The notes beneath the pieces are model-generated. The model did no database searches, was not told the DNA's origin, and saw only the letters and a program-made list of their open reading frames with translations. A DNA stretch of 64,000 nucleotides from Plantago elongata (Eukaryota; Streptophyta; Magnoliopsida; Lamiales; Plantaginaceae), in contig JAYMSP010000097.1 in NCBI GenBank assembly GCA_036897095.1, positions 21,000 through 84,999 on the forward strand, written 5' to 3'. The translations under genes were made by a program, and so were the position numbers. This document shows, in pieces, positions 52,201-64,000 of this stretch (its first letter is position 1; every line of letters starts with the position of its first letter).

Positions 52201-54193
52201 AGAACTTCATCAGCAGATGGAAGGAGATATATTACTAACAAATCATAAACACTATTTATTTTAGTGACTGGATTCAAATAACGTGACTGGAATCATTTTG
52301 ATTAACTCCATAAGACCATATTCCCAACAATTTCAGATCGGACAAATTGAAAGATTATAAATTTTGCAGAATAAAGAATACACTGTACAAAGATAGTTGC
52401 ATCACTCCACTTGTTGAAACACGAATAGAAAGCCAAAATCAGTCACCAACAGTAACATATTAACATTCAACAAAAATCCAAATAATACAAAAATAGAGGT
52501 TCCTTACCATACATATAGATATTCCTTCCAAAGCCTGGCTATAAAGATAGACATCACGGAAAGTCATTGGTTCACCCCCAATATCCGAATCATAGAATAA
52601 TACCTGTCCACTTGAAAGTTATGGCATAATTAGCTTGGGGTGTGAAACCTAAATATAAAGGAAAACAAAATGTCAAAAACCACATACAACAAAATGGGAA
52701 ATCAAAGGGAACCTATGTGCGTGATTTAATAATATAAGAATGCACAGTTGTATCTGAATAATAATCACATACCATCAGTCACATTAAGAAAAGTCATTTT
52801 AGTAAGGAGCACATTTTACGGTATAATTTCAATGATAGCGGGTACAGGCTACAGTTCCAACTCAAATGTAGGGTAGTTGCTAAAGTTCAGCTCAGCTTCT
52901 ACACTTTCACTCATCTCAATTCATAATCAGTAGGGGTGAGTTTGGAAGAACAAAGAATCCCCAATTATGCACAATGCTTTAATGTCATTTAGTAGGAGTG
53001 GAAGGGTCTTAAACAGCTGCTACACGTTCAACTCGCATAAGAAGACATAAATCAGATAATAGGAGTTAATGACATAGGATGAATGGATCCACCGAAGATG
53101 GTATGTATAATGAATAATACAGTAATTGCAGTAGTAAAGATAAGAACAGCTCCAGGTACGACTGCTAACCTTCGATTGCCTCCTTGGGCTCTTCATCTCT
53201 TCAGGCCTCTCCTTGTCTTCAGAAGAAGTCCCGGAAGAGTCGCATTCTTTCAGAACAGCTAACCATCTTTTCATCAGTTCAGTTCTCTCAGGTCCCCTAC
53301 AAGAAATAGAAGCCTCCTCCAACCTTTTCACCGTCTGCTTGAAACTCTTAAAGTTCTGTCCACCCTGATGATATTCATAGTATAGATAGAAAAGTTCATC
53401 AAAGATGTACTGAATGCATAAAGGCCAAAACGCAAAAGGAATACAAAGAACATAGAAAATATGAGGACTACTTATAATTAAGAATCAGAATCTTTTCAAG
53501 TTTTAATTCTATTCCAAGATCCAAATGATAACAGGTGCTAAATTCACACATACACAGGTGCTAAAAATCCTAAAACCTATGCAGCCCTATCATATATGTT
53601 ATCGAAATCCCTCATGCAAACAACCTCAAGGCAAGTAAACTGCATAAGAACACGCATACACAGGACCTGCATTCCCCCAAATTAAATCCATCTCCATATC
53701 ACAAACAGGAAATTCTAAGAGACATAAAATGTAATGCGCTACATGCAATCAGAGTAATCCGCAACAGAAACAAACATGCTGGATAAATGAATATAAAACA
53801 CCTAAATACACTGCACAAAAGCCACTGAAATTTCTATCCAACAAATTAAACTCATCTCCCTATTTCACACAAGCAACATGACAAACACGAATGCAATTGA
53901 TTAATTCTTCAACACGACAACACTCGTACATGCAATCAGTTATCCGCAACCAAATGTGACCGAATTACATTCATCCACAAAAATCAACTAAGCTCGCGAA
54001 TGGGAAATAACGAAAGCAGAGAGATAAAACAACAACTCACAACGCGATCCTGGATGATTTTAGCGCCTTCTGCAACAGCTTGGCCAGCATGGTGAACGAC
54101 GGTGTCCGCGTAGTTTTTGACGGTGCGAGTGAGATTGTTCTTGTTCCCCACCTCCACCGCCTTGTTCATCGCCGATCGCAGCCACGAAGACAT
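46218..54193 (-). CDS. large plant coiled-coil protein, frameshifted in this sequence
   Basis: A conserved plant protein of unknown exact role. It begins [20 protein letters not shown], then [20 protein letters not shown], and is largely charged helix likely to form coiled coils (for example [29 protein letters not shown]), ending in an acidic EFDELEKEL tail. Eighteen exons fit: 54041-54193, 53170-53364, 52508-52604, 51905-51957, 51680-51776, 50991-51064, 50776-50893, 50472-50582, 49993-50069, 49068-49134, 48792-48857, 48128-48235, 47853-47983, 47628-47694, 47460-47527, 47283-47376, 46670-46740 and 46218-46596. They total 2026 nt, one more than the 2025 needed for 674 residues. The excess lies in exon 3, where an A-run (52560-52563) breaks the frame between GGEPMTF and [11 protein letters not shown]. 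All other exons keep phase. Confidence 0.8.
51195..51547. mobile_element. Stowaway-like MITE in an intron
   Basis: A 353-bp element in intron 5 of the coiled-coil protein gene, between exons at 51680 and 51064. The left end is CTCCCTCCACCTAAGACAGC. The right end, in reverse complement, begins CTCCCTCTGTCTACCTAAGC. A TA sits outside each end as a target duplication. The ends are well preserved, so insertion may be fairly recent. The centre (about 51240-51360) is an expanded TAA-type simple repeat. Confidence 0.85.
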
Positions 54194-57011
54194 CGTCGCT
54201 TGTTGTTGCTTGCCTGTGTACTCAATTGACTGTTGTGATCCTGTTACCGATGGAAAGATTTTTCTGAACGCCGATTGAATTTGTTTGACAGAGGGATTGA
54301 AGACAGGATTGACGAGAGGAGGAGAAGATTAAGGCCGTGTTTGGGTAGACTGTCACTGGCCTTGCTAATTGTGGATTTGGCCAGAGTAATTAGGGCATCA
54401 TTTAGGTGTTTAATTGGCTATTTAGGATTTTGTGGTGTTGACTTTTTTTCATTTATGGAAACTATTTCAATAGCGAAGTCGAGTGTTTTATTTAAACAAC
54501 TTTAATCCTTTCTGCACCGTTATTAAGCGACTTTAATTTAAGTTAATATTAAATTAAGTTTTAATTCAATTATCGAAACAAAAGGAGCGGTCTGATTATT
54601 CTTTAACAAGGTAACAAAATTATCTATTTTGAATTACTACGTTCATTTTATAAAATTTTACGTATATATTATTATTAGTAGAATTACAAGATAAGGTTGT
54701 GTTATCTTCATCTTCAAACTCATTGAATTTAGTTCGATTTTAACTTTACTTAGTTATGTTTTATATATATTACAGTTCAGATTAATTAATGTTCAGTTTA
54801 GATAACTACAGTTGAATAGAACATAGTCTAAACTAACAACTAGGGACGGACCTAAGGGGTCAGGGTGTCCCCAACAAATTTGTAAAAGAAGAAATATTTT
54901 GAATATTCAAATTTCACCACTCAAACCATTAAAAATACCTCATATAGTATATATAATTTTGTCCCCATAAATTTATATCATGCGCCTGTCATTATTAAAT
55001 GCTAACAAACAATCTTACTTATATTTATATATTACACATTTTGCTACTAAAGTACATTTTCCGTCTTATTTTTTCAATATAATTTTTTATCTAAAACTAT
55101 TCATCAAACCTAGTTAAGATAAAAATATCGATCTTCCTAATAATGTCTCCTGTCTCTCACAAAAAATATTATTAAGGACACCATAACCCTAATTTCATAT
55201 AGTCACCATTTGATTCCTCCAAATGTCTCGAAGAGATGTTGTAGATTCGTATCAATAAATATTTAAGTTCCATGTAACTTAGTTACAAAAACTCAATAAT
55301 GAATCCGAAAAATAAAAATAAAAATCATAGCAAACTACAACCTAGTTCGTTCCCTCTGATCTCTCCATGGCATGAATATAATTTCTAAAACTTTGTAAAA
55401 TACATTCACTCACCAAATAACAAATGCACAATTCTGCACGTGACCTTCCATGTTTAAGAAAAAATCTAATGCGTGAATAACTCAAATGTAGTACCATATG
55501 CAATATGCTTTTGTATGCAAAAAGTTAAAGACCTTTCAAGTAGTTTACCCAATTTCATTTTAGGTTTCAATCAACGAAAATTGTTGTCTTACTTATAACA
55601 AGAAAATGACATCAACAATAATTAATATACCATAAACATAAATGAGATCTAGCTAGCCCATAATGGAGACAAATGTATTTTCGACAATTGTGATGACAAC
55701 AACACTTAAAAGTAAAAAAAGATCAGCTTTTTATAATGATGATTGGATTTTGGAGTAGTCTTACTTTAATATGTTGGTTAGTAGTTCTCCTAACACGGCA
55801 ACCATATCCTACCACGCCAGGAATGGTCTTGCACTTGGCCCAGTTCAAATCAATCCATACATCACGCAGTTTACAATTTTGTCCAAGCGTTTTTTACTTC
55901 TCTTGCTACCACTTGCATACATGTTCTAAATGTTTCTTCTTATACGTTGGGTGATGATCACATTGCATTTTCTGGAGATGTCTAGATTCATATCATTTCA
56001 ATCTTTAAGTGAACACAGAATAGTCATACACTTAAAAAGTAGCGGCTGTAAATTGCCAATGCATAAAAAAAAAATTAGTTACAATTTAAAATTATAAGAA
56101 TATTATTTCAGGATGAAAATTAAAATTTGGCAGTGGGGGATTTAGAGCACTAATCTAAGTGTGGATGCTTTATAGGTTGAAAAGTGAGCTAATGTTTGGT
56201 AAATATGAGTTACTTGATGTACTTATTTCGGCTTCGTTTTATATCCTCGTATTTTATTTTAATTCATCTAAACTTTATACTTGTATTTTTTAAATAAAAA
56301 CTTTATTTCTTGTTTTATTCAATATCTCTCCAATTTATATACTTTTTTCCCTTACTTTATCATCATCTCTTCTATTGTATTTATTCTTTTTCGTATTTTA
56401 TCAACTTCTTTTTATACTTTATTCACTTTTTTTTAATATTTACATTCGGTTTTGCGGGAAGGTGAACCTCGAAGTCCGGAACGGAGGGATTATATTAGAC
56501 AAACTCTCAATTGAACTTTTAGTTGTTATTGGATAGAGTTTCAAAGTTCCCACCCCAACAAACTTCTACCCTTGACTACGCTTTTTGCTTAATTTGCAAC
56601 AGAATGGTAGATATAGGTCAGCATTAAATTGCACTAAATGCAACACGTAATTGCTATTGCTACATGGAGCAGTTAAGTCAAACAAAAAGTCAATCTGTTC
56701 ATGTGCCAATTTACGAGAAAAATTCAATTACCAAATAGCAAATTTGTCTCATCTATTAACGTGACATGTTCTGTTTAAAATAATAAAATTAATGTGATAT
56801 GTTTTGGTACAGGACTTCAAATTCATCACAAACCATCAGTAATTCACTTGCAAAATATATGTTGTATTAGTAGTAGTAGTAGTAGTACAGCTTACACAAA
56901 AAAAGAGAAAATAACAGAAACGAAATTATTTTAAAAAGAAAAACAAAATATAATATTTGGGGTTTTATTTTCCCGCCAACTTGCAAAGTATATTGCATAG
57001 CAGAAAAAAGA
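54194..57011. other. intergenic region, coiled-coil gene promoter / ABCG 3' flank
   Basis: The 5' leader and promoter of the coiled-coil gene lie at about 54194-54350. The remainder is AT-rich; an end resembling a miniature transposon terminus (GGAACGGAGGGATTAT) occurs near 56480, but its partner was not found. A short AGT trinucleotide repeat lies near 56868-56886. No gene was recognised. Confidence 0.5.
56868..56886 (+). repeat. AGT trinucleotide microsatellite
   Basis: About six AGT units in a row, downstream of the ABCG gene. Likely polymorphic, with no coding context. Confidence 0.8.
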
Positions 57012-59207
57012 TCACCTCCTTTTGTTCTTGCTTCCAACCAAAAGTGACAAATAGAACAAAATCCTGAAAAAGAAACCCCAAGCGACTGTAACCCACAAGC
57101 AGCTCCACTTGTTCAGATCAGTGATCCCCTGCTGCTGCAGTATATCGACTCCGGTGGTAACGCACGTCGTGCTCGTAATCCTCATCCCCAATGAGCTGCT
57201 CAAACTGTCCAACAGCCTCACCTTCAATGCATTAGGAACCGCACCTAAAGGTGTGCCATCAAATATCTGGATACCACGAACGAAGCACTTAGTTGGATCC
57301 TGGAACTCATTCTGCAACACGGCCTCGTATGGGTACTTGACAAGTGAAATATAGTGAAACCAAATCCAATAAGGCGGAATTCGGTCCCTATTGATGAAAA
57401 ATCCACTGAACAGTAGGAAATAGGCCAAAATTGCGACCACAATCGTGTACCCCAGCATCACTTGTGGCACTATGCCTGATAAGAACGTCACGAAAGAACT
57501 GCCAGCCCAGAACGAGGCGAAAATAATGCCAAAGTAGAACATGAAACTTCCGTCTAGCCCAACTGCCCAGAACGTTAGTGCCGCAAATGCCATGGATAAA
57601 AATAACAATGCGGGTATAGACACCAGTGAATGAGATAACACGTAGGAAGATCTCCGGTAAGCGTTATAGGCAGTTTCACGCATAAAAATGTACCTTTCCT
57701 GGAGGAAAACAGGCAAAGCATCCGCACAAGTGTAAAATGTAGTAGACATAGCAAACGCAAAGAACCCGAGGCGTTCCTGGACACCTTTTGGGGAATTGTC
57801 AAGACGCCAGAACACTGTCGCCAGGATGAATCCAGTAACCACAACTGCACCAAGCCTGACGCTGAAAAGCTCAGGCATACGGCGCGAGTTCATGAAGGAA
57901 CGCTTAGAGAGAACCGCCATTTCTGTCCAGGCAGGATTGGCAAATGTAGGAACCATCGATGTAGGACCAGCTGAATTATTCGAAGCTGTGGCACCCGAAA
58001 CAAGCTTCCCTCTTGAAATACTAGCACTGATTGCCTCTTTCAGTGACAGGCTGCCAATTTCATCCCTATTTGCGTGAATGCTTCCGCTGCGTTTCAAAGT
58101 CTGCCAGGTTTTGTTGAACTCCTGCAGGCTCTGAGTTCCCCCTGGTGAGCCTTCCAGTTCGCGAATCAAATCGAGAGCAAACTCTGTCTTGTTTTCGTTG
58201 TCAGGGATCGGGTGGCCGAAATCGGAGAAGAAAATGGGCAAATTGGCAGGAGAGCCACTGTAAACAGTCTGCCCCCGAGACAAGAAAATCATCCTGTCCA
58301 ATAGCCCCATGATTCTGTAACTCGGCTGATGAATTGACATGATCACAATACTCCCACTCTGCGCAATCCTCTGTAAAACCTTCACCACCATATACGCGCT
58401 AGTCGAATCCAATCCAGAAGTCGGCTCGTCCAAGAACAACAGAATCGGGTCGTGAATGATGTCTGTTCCAATCGACACACGCCGTCTCTCCCCACCCGAA
58501 ACACCGCGATGCCCCTCGTCCCCAATCACCGTCTTCGCCGCGTTCCTCAACCCTAGCTGATCAATCAAAGCCTGCACACGGAGCTTCTTTTTCGATTTAG
58601 ACAGCGTCCTCGGCAGGCGAAACTCCGCCGCGAACATAAGCGTCTCCTCAACCGTCAACATAGGGAACAGGAGATCATCCTGCATCACATAAGCCGAAAT
58701 CACCTTCTGCAACCTCGACTCAAGAACCTCACCGTTCAAAGTAACCGCGCCTTTCAAACTCTCCTTCGCCATCCGGTTCGCGAGCGCGTCGATAAGCGTC
58801 GACTTCCCCGACCCCGACGCGCCCATCACTGCCATAATCTCCCCATCACGCGCCTCACCAGAGATATCATTAAGTATAGTCTTAGTCGAGTTATTAACCC
58901 CCGGATCCTCACCCGCGCGTGGGACGAACAGTTTCGAAAACCCGAGTTTCCGACGCGCCTTTACGCTGTACGTAAGGTTATTAAATGAGAGAACGAACGG
59001 CAAAGCGCGTGGACCAGGGTCGCTAACGTCAATAGCTTGATGAACCGGAGTCTCGTCGCCAGTGACCTCCTTCCGCACGTCTCCGACCGATTTGAGAAGC
59101 TGTCCGAGCGTGGGCGACACGCAGGTGGTGTCCCGTGACATAGTTCGGAAGAAAGATGAAGCCGAGAGAGTGTTTGTGGTGTTGTCTGCTACTACTCTTG
59201 ACGACAT
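57012..59207 (-). CDS. ABCG half-size transporter, ABCG1/2/6/16/20 clade
   Basis: An intronless gene of 731 residues, the usual length for this clade. Members move suberin or pollen-wall lipid precursors to the apoplast as homo- or heterodimers. The order is the reverse NBD-TMD type. The Walker A is [12 protein letters not shown], the signature [12 protein letters not shown], the Walker [20 protein letters not shown] and the H-loop [19 protein letters not shown]. After a linker, [20 protein letters not shown] begins a membrane domain with about six helices. [20 protein letters not shown] and [12 protein letters not shown] match the conserved C-terminal part. The first ATG of the frame starts [10 protein letters not shown]. 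No lesion was seen. I cannot decide between ABCG6/20 and the other members. Confidence 0.95.
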   Translation of the reverse strand: MSSRVVADNTTNTLSASSFFRTMSRDTTCVSPTLGQLLKSVGDVRKEVTGDETPVHQAIDVSDPGPRALPFVLSFNNLTYSVKARRKLGFSKLFVPRAGEDPGVNNSTKTILNDISGEARDGEIMAVMGASGSGKSTLIDALANRMAKESLKGAVTLNGEVLESRLQKVISAYVMQDDLLFPMLTVEETLMFAAEFRLPRTLSKSKKKLRVQALIDQLGLRNAAKTVIGDEGHRGVSGGERRRVSIGTDIIHDPILLFLDEPTSGLDSTSAYMVVKVLQRIAQSGSIVIMSIHQPSYRIMGLLDRMIFLSRGQTVYSGSPANLPIFFSDFGHPIPDNENKTEFALDLIRELEGSPGGTQSLQEFNKTWQTLKRSGSIHANRDEIGSLSLKEAISASISRGKLVSGATASNNSAGPTSMVPTFANPAWTEMAVLSKRSFMNSRRMPELFSVRLGAVVVTGFILATVFWRLDNSPKGVQERLGFFAFAMSTTFYTCADALPVFLQERYIFMRETAYNAYRRSSYVLSHSLVSIPALLFLSMAFAALTFWAVGLDGSFMFYFGIIFASFWAGSSFVTFLSGIVPQVMLGYTIVVAILAYFLLFSGFFINRDRIPPYWIWFHYISLVKYPYEAVLQNEFQDPTKCFVRGIQIFDGTPLGAVPNALKVRLLDSLSSSLGMRITSTTCVTTGVDILQQQGITDLNKWSCLWVTVAWGFFFRILFYLSLLVGSKNKRR

Positions 59208-62200
59208 TTGAGTGAAGCTAAAAAAAAATGGGATTGATGGAAATCGGAATTGGAATCCCGAATTTTGAGTGATGAGGAGAATGAGAGAGTTTGGAGGAGT
59301 TTAAAAACAGTTGAGAGATGGGTGTCCAGCTGGTTGCGATTAGGTGTAATTAATTCACCTGGAAATGTGATTAAGGAATTAATTGAAGGCTTTTCTCAAT
59401 TAAGCGAATAATCGCTTTAATGGGTTATCTAATTTAGATTTCCCTTCAATATTTATAACTAACTGCGGGTTGTTGTGTCCAGTCTAATCTAATACTAGTA
59501 CGGTATTAATAATCAGCATGGGAGGGAGAAGTTTGCCCGAGATTAAAAGAGGCCAATAAACACTATTGATATATAAATATTTAAATTTCTATTATAAATG
59601 TGAGTGTGTATAACTTCAAATATTCAATCATTTTAATTTGTCTACCTTTATGAATTGTTCAGCATAATATTAAATACTTTATCAAATTACACAAGTTTTT
59701 ATGTTTGATATAAAACTAAAAAACTTCATTTAATTATTATACGTTCATATAAATCGAGTTTAAAAGCAACTAACATTAATATGTTCCTTGATTTGTTTAT
59801 TGATATAAGTTTGTTTTCAACCGTGGGTGATTTAAGATATGGTGATAATAATGATATGTTATGTGAACCTCTTGATGCATTAAACGAAGTCGAGAAACAA
59901 TATTGTTATATGCAATTATTTAAATAAAAATGACTTCGAAATGGATATTATTTAATTGATTGTATTTATAATTAATAATATCGCTTGGGTATTTTCACTA
60001 AGACTGTGTTATCTTTAACTGAAAATTATTTTATTTTAGTTTAATTATAATTTTATCTTACTTCAGTTTAGTTGAATAAATTTTAATTTAAAAGTACACC
60101 ATCTAATACGAATACATTTCAATGTGATTATTGATTAATGATGTGATAACAATATACTGGGATTATTTGAATTAGGGATTTAGACTTGGTGAACAACAAT
60201 TCCTAATCTAAGAACTACACGTCTGGATTAACTTGCAACAGAAGGGGGGCACGTGGAGGGAGGGGATTGGGTGAATAAGTAGGAAGAAAAGTAGGTAATC
60301 TAATAGGTGAGGTCATTAGAGATAGAGTTGTGGTAATAAGAAGAGGGATTTTTTGAGGGAGAATGAGGTTTGCGTTCTTACCTACTTGTTGGTTGCCTGC
60401 CCTTTTATTGTGGCAGCCATTTTAGTCGTGGAGTAGTGGAAATTTTTGAGTATGGGATTATTATAGTGTCATGTGGAAACTACACAGGTCGGAGCCGAAT
60501 GGTCGCGTCACTATTCACGAACCGAATAAGTTATATACAAATAACTATTAATTATAATAGAAAGGCGAAAATACTTATTATCATTGTCCATTACCATAAT
60601 ATTTATACATGTGATGAAAAGGTAACATATGCGTTCTTCAGAATGTTCAAATTTAAGTACTACAAGTGTTAAAACTTTTAACGTAACCGATGGGACTGTT
60701 TAAGGAAAATACGCGAGATATGAGACCAAATTAAGGGATTGAGAGATAAAATTAGCTCGCCTCAGGTCATAAGTATTGTTAGATTTTTGGGAAGTTATGT
60801 TGTTGAAAAATATTGAGGAGTGTTGGTTTGTGCCACATAAATGTGGGTGGCAAAAGGCATGTGTTGTGTTTTGTAAATATGAATGTTTTGTACGTTATTT
60901 TACTAAGTGTTTTAGTGAGATTAATTAACATAACCACATATTGTATTTTTCAAGTTGAGTTAGAGGAAAAAGTTTGTCAAGAGTTTCATCTGGATTATCT
61001 TATCAAAATAGACTGACTAAAATTTAACAATGATCGACTCTAGCTTGTCTCATCAAATTATATAATTATATTTTTTCATTTTATTGAATTAGATACATTT
61101 TATTTTGGAGAAATACCATTTCACATAGTTATTAAATGTGTCACTAAACCAAGAAGAACATGTACACAACAAGAGTACACTCAGTTTCGGAATATATTTT
61201 AGATTTTTAAAATAGTTATGTATTTTGAACTTCTTGTAATATATTTAAAATAAGATGAACATCGTATTTTAAGTCTATTGTATCCCAGTAACACCAAGTC
61301 TCAAAAAAGTCTCCTTACATTTGAAGAGTCCGGAAGAACCTCTTAATTTTTAATGCATATTATCTAATTTTTATATAAGTAGTATGTGGTTTGGTTTTTA
61401 CCAATATTTATTTAGTTTTTCGTGTTATATTTTTATGTTGTGCATTTGTGTTGAATCGCTTAATTTTTAGTATGTATTGTCTAATTTTTACTACATATGT
61501 CAAGTTTTGTAACTATATTGGCTAATTTTATAAATGATCTTGTTTAGTTCTATTACTTGTACAAAAAATTAATCTACGTTGTCTAGTTTTTACCTGACCC
61601 GTTTTTTAATAAATCCGGATTAAAAGATCCGAAAAACCATCTAAAGTCAAATTGTAAAAATAAGGTATAATTATTTAATTTTATCATTTAAATAAAACTT
61701 TCAGAACTGTTAAAATGTAGGGGTCCTTCCCATAATGAACTCCTCCATGTTAAAATTAAACAGATACATCCTGATTTTTTCATTCAATTTCGTGTAATTT
61801 CAAAATATGAATAAAGGTACCATACTACCCATTGCAATTTTGCACCATTGGAAAATCTTTGGTAATTTGTACTATGATCACGTGCCTCCAATCTGGGAAA
61901 GAAACAAAGTTAAAAGTTTATGCATTAACATTAGTCAAAGGACACCATATTTGGTTTATATGGTTTTGACTTTTGACCAGCTAGTTTGTTTTCTGAACAA
62001 GTTTGGAGTGTTCATTATAATCACCAATAGAAAAAGTATGTTTCTAGAGTTCGAACCTTCTTTTGGGAAAATGTTAATGTTATGGCTTGGTGAAAAAAGT
62101 TTCAATCGATGTTTTTCCTGATCTTCTCCACCAACATGTCCTTATTTGTGTTTACTATCAGTCTATGATTGGAAACTTCATATCTTTAGACTAGCACTAG

Positions 62201-63102
62201 CATCAACTTTGAATACTTTTGGAGAGGCCATTTCAGAAGTTGTTAGTTTGCACATCATCTAAAAGAGCACTCATATGTCAAACTTATTGGTAAAGATTAG
62301 ATTTATTTCTAATAATAACATTTCCGTTTTAGATATTTAAAATGATATTTATTCAAACTCTACATTTTAAGTAATAGTATACCTTGTGACTCACAACTAC
62401 ATATCCATATAAATTAAAATGGGTTAATTTAAAACAATCATTTGAAACCGTATGAATAATTACCAATCACAAATTCTAACAAATCTAGTTTACAAAAATA
62501 TTTGGAAGTGTATGATTATTCAATCTAGGTTAACTTAAGCCATCAATTACTCTTAAATTATTATGCTTGAAAAAATATCCTAAATATATTATGAAATGAG
62601 CAATTACGACACATCTTTTACGGTAAATTTTACTCCGGACCAAGCATCCAAATGTAATCAGAAAGCACAATCAAAGTTTCTGCCACACAATGGATAACTA
62701 TCTCATCCGCTCAAGATTCACTTGAAGGAAATAATTTTGAAGTTAAGACACACAAAAATGGACATCTTAGCAAATAACATGACGATTGACGACTCATCTC
62801 AAAACACATGAATTATCAAAATCCACCCAAAATATGCAATATTAGTACTGGCAAACTTGGGACCAATAGCAGATCAATCATTGTTCCGATTCAAAATTGG
62901 TACTATGATTTTTCATTACAACACTAAATTGTTACAGCAGAGCTGGTATACATCTAGGGATACAGCAAGGGCCAACCTACATCTTAATTATAATTTTCGT
63001 CTGCATTTGAAAGTGTATGAAATAAAAGAATTATGGCATCTTTTGATACAACAGTAAGTAACCAAGCAGCACCTTTACCTGAGGATGCTCCGAAGAGTCC
63101 TG
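59208..63102. other. large intergenic region, little content
   Basis: Starts with the ABCG leader and promoter side (about 59208-59340), then nearly 3.8 kb of AT-rich sequence. Several open frames of 60-104 residues (for example at 60370-60672 and 61807-62121) show no family resemblance. I saw no tRNA and no clear transposon with two matching ends. Confidence 0.5.
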
Positions 63103-63373
63103 CTACTTCTCACTAATGAATACACCAATTTCTCGATACACAGTTGCAGCTATAGCTCTAGCCACATCCCCTTTACTCAAAACAGATGTTCCAGATCTTG
63201 AACAATTCAAGTCCAGCTCTATTACTGGAAGTCTGGAACACTTGTTGCAAGCGATCTTGCCTTGGCTAATTAGATTGTACTAAACTCCGGGTCAGGAAAT
63301 CGTTAACTGCAAGATTTGCATCTCCATGTGAGACAGCATCTTCAGGATCAGGCATGTAGAGAGTTGATGCAGA
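63103..63373 (-). CDS. 3' exon(s) of an unidentified gene, truncated by the window
   Basis: The segment from about 63373 leftward opens after a TGGGCAG acceptor with ASASTLYMPDPEDAVSHGDA and NLAVNDFLTRS, then stops at 63266. A second frame, offset by one base, continues from about 63279 to a stop at 63103 and reads LISQGKIACNKCSRLPVIEL, then GTSVLSKGDVARAIAATVYR and a short tail. Both look coding because of their charged, conserved-looking composition, but they do not share a frame. Either an AG at 63280 is an acceptor, or one base is missing or extra. I do not recognise the protein. Upstream exons probably lie further right; a possible one ends near 63495. Confidence 0.45.
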
Positions 63374-64000
63374 AGCCTGCCCATAAAAGATGGTGCACTT
63401 AGAGACAAAGGTTGACTGAAAGAAAACCATATGCATGTAAAACAAAGCACATGTATCTACTAATCTCAAGTAGATAGAAAACACAGAGCTCACCACTAAT
63501 GTCATGACTCAAGCTTGCAAGAATCATGTATTTAGGGTTCAGTAATTGCTGTATAATATTCAGTGCCGGTCATGACCAGAAAATGTTTACAGTGGGATGA
63601 GAGTTTCTTAAATCTAACATAGATTAAGTGATAACATGGGTAGATCACATAAAAAGTTTTCAAAAACAATGAGACGATGTGCGATCATATGATTCACCCT
63701 GCCAAGGATACAAAGGTGAAAGTAGTAGTCGGGCACAGGAAAACGCTAAATACCTCAATAATTGATGTCAAAATAACATTGCAGTTCAAACAGAGCTTTC
63801 TAGTTCTATCCAGCTGTTAATGATAGGGCGAGTTTTTCCCAGATAGGTTAGGCATGCTTCAGCAGAGCAATCATAAGTCATAAATGTTTTCAAACATATT
63901 GATACAAGGACATCATCAGGCTCAGGAATTTAATGAGACCCCATTTCAAGAAAATACAGAGTTGCAATTTGGAAGATTCTTCAATAAAATCTCACCCCCA

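Noticed and set aside
56225-56500. Possible further Stowaway-like element
   Set aside because: Only the right end looks like a terminus (GGAACGGAGGGATTAT); the left end does not match its reverse complement.
61807-62121. Open frame of 104 residues in the right-hand spacer
   Set aside because: No recognisable motif, AT-rich codon use and no splice partner; it is probably chance.
1-64000. CRISPR arrays, operons or bacterial gene clusters
   Set aside because: The window is intron-rich plant nuclear DNA; no regularly spaced repeats of that kind were seen.

Overview
The window is nuclear DNA from a dicot plant. The coding regions are split by many short GT-AG introns, the spacers are AT-rich, there are Stowaway/Tc1-like miniature transposons and a retrotransposon leader, and every protein I recognise has a plant form: a tonoplast SULTR4, an AHP-type phosphotransfer protein, an ABCB6/20-type and an ABCG6/20-type transporter, HEXO1 and a MAKR protein. 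I cannot name the species.

Layout. 319-3230 (-) encodes ALG5, the dolichyl-phosphate glucosyltransferase. 4852-7834 (+) encodes a UBC7/13/14-type E2 ubiquitin-conjugating enzyme. 7.8-13.1 kb is accessory DNA with a miniature transposon, a degenerate tRNA-Lys, a retrotransposon primer-binding site and a triplicated 74-bp repeat. 13244-19226 (+) is a 17-exon vacuolar sulfate transporter. 20110-21492 (-) is a small histidine-phosphotransfer-like gene that has lost the phospho-accepting histidine. 23.0-24.3 kb is a decayed second copy of that locus. 25409-32959 (-) is a full-length ABCB transporter, 35730-41848 (-) beta-hexosaminidase HEXO1, 42530-43387 (-) a membrane-associated kinase regulator, 46218-54193 (-) a large coiled-coil protein gene with a one-base frameshift, and 57012-59207 (-) an intronless ABCG half-transporter. 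The right edge holds the 3' exons of an unidentified gene.

I rebuilt exon structures by hand from GT/AG boundaries, reading-frame continuity and family resemblance. For ALG5, the E2, SULTR4, the HPt protein, ABCB and HEXO1, the exon lengths sum to an exact multiple of three, which supports the models. The coiled-coil gene is one base over, and that base maps to a run of four A's. The genes do not form a functional cluster: they are unrelated housekeeping and transport genes, as is usual in a plant chromosome.

The most unusual items are the histidine-less HPt gene with its truncated tandem duplicate, the catalytically altered nucleotide-binding domains of the ABCB protein, the frameshift in the coiled-coil gene, a 17-nt microexon in HEXO1, and two degenerate tRNA-Lys copies. 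I saw no clearly new multi-gene system.
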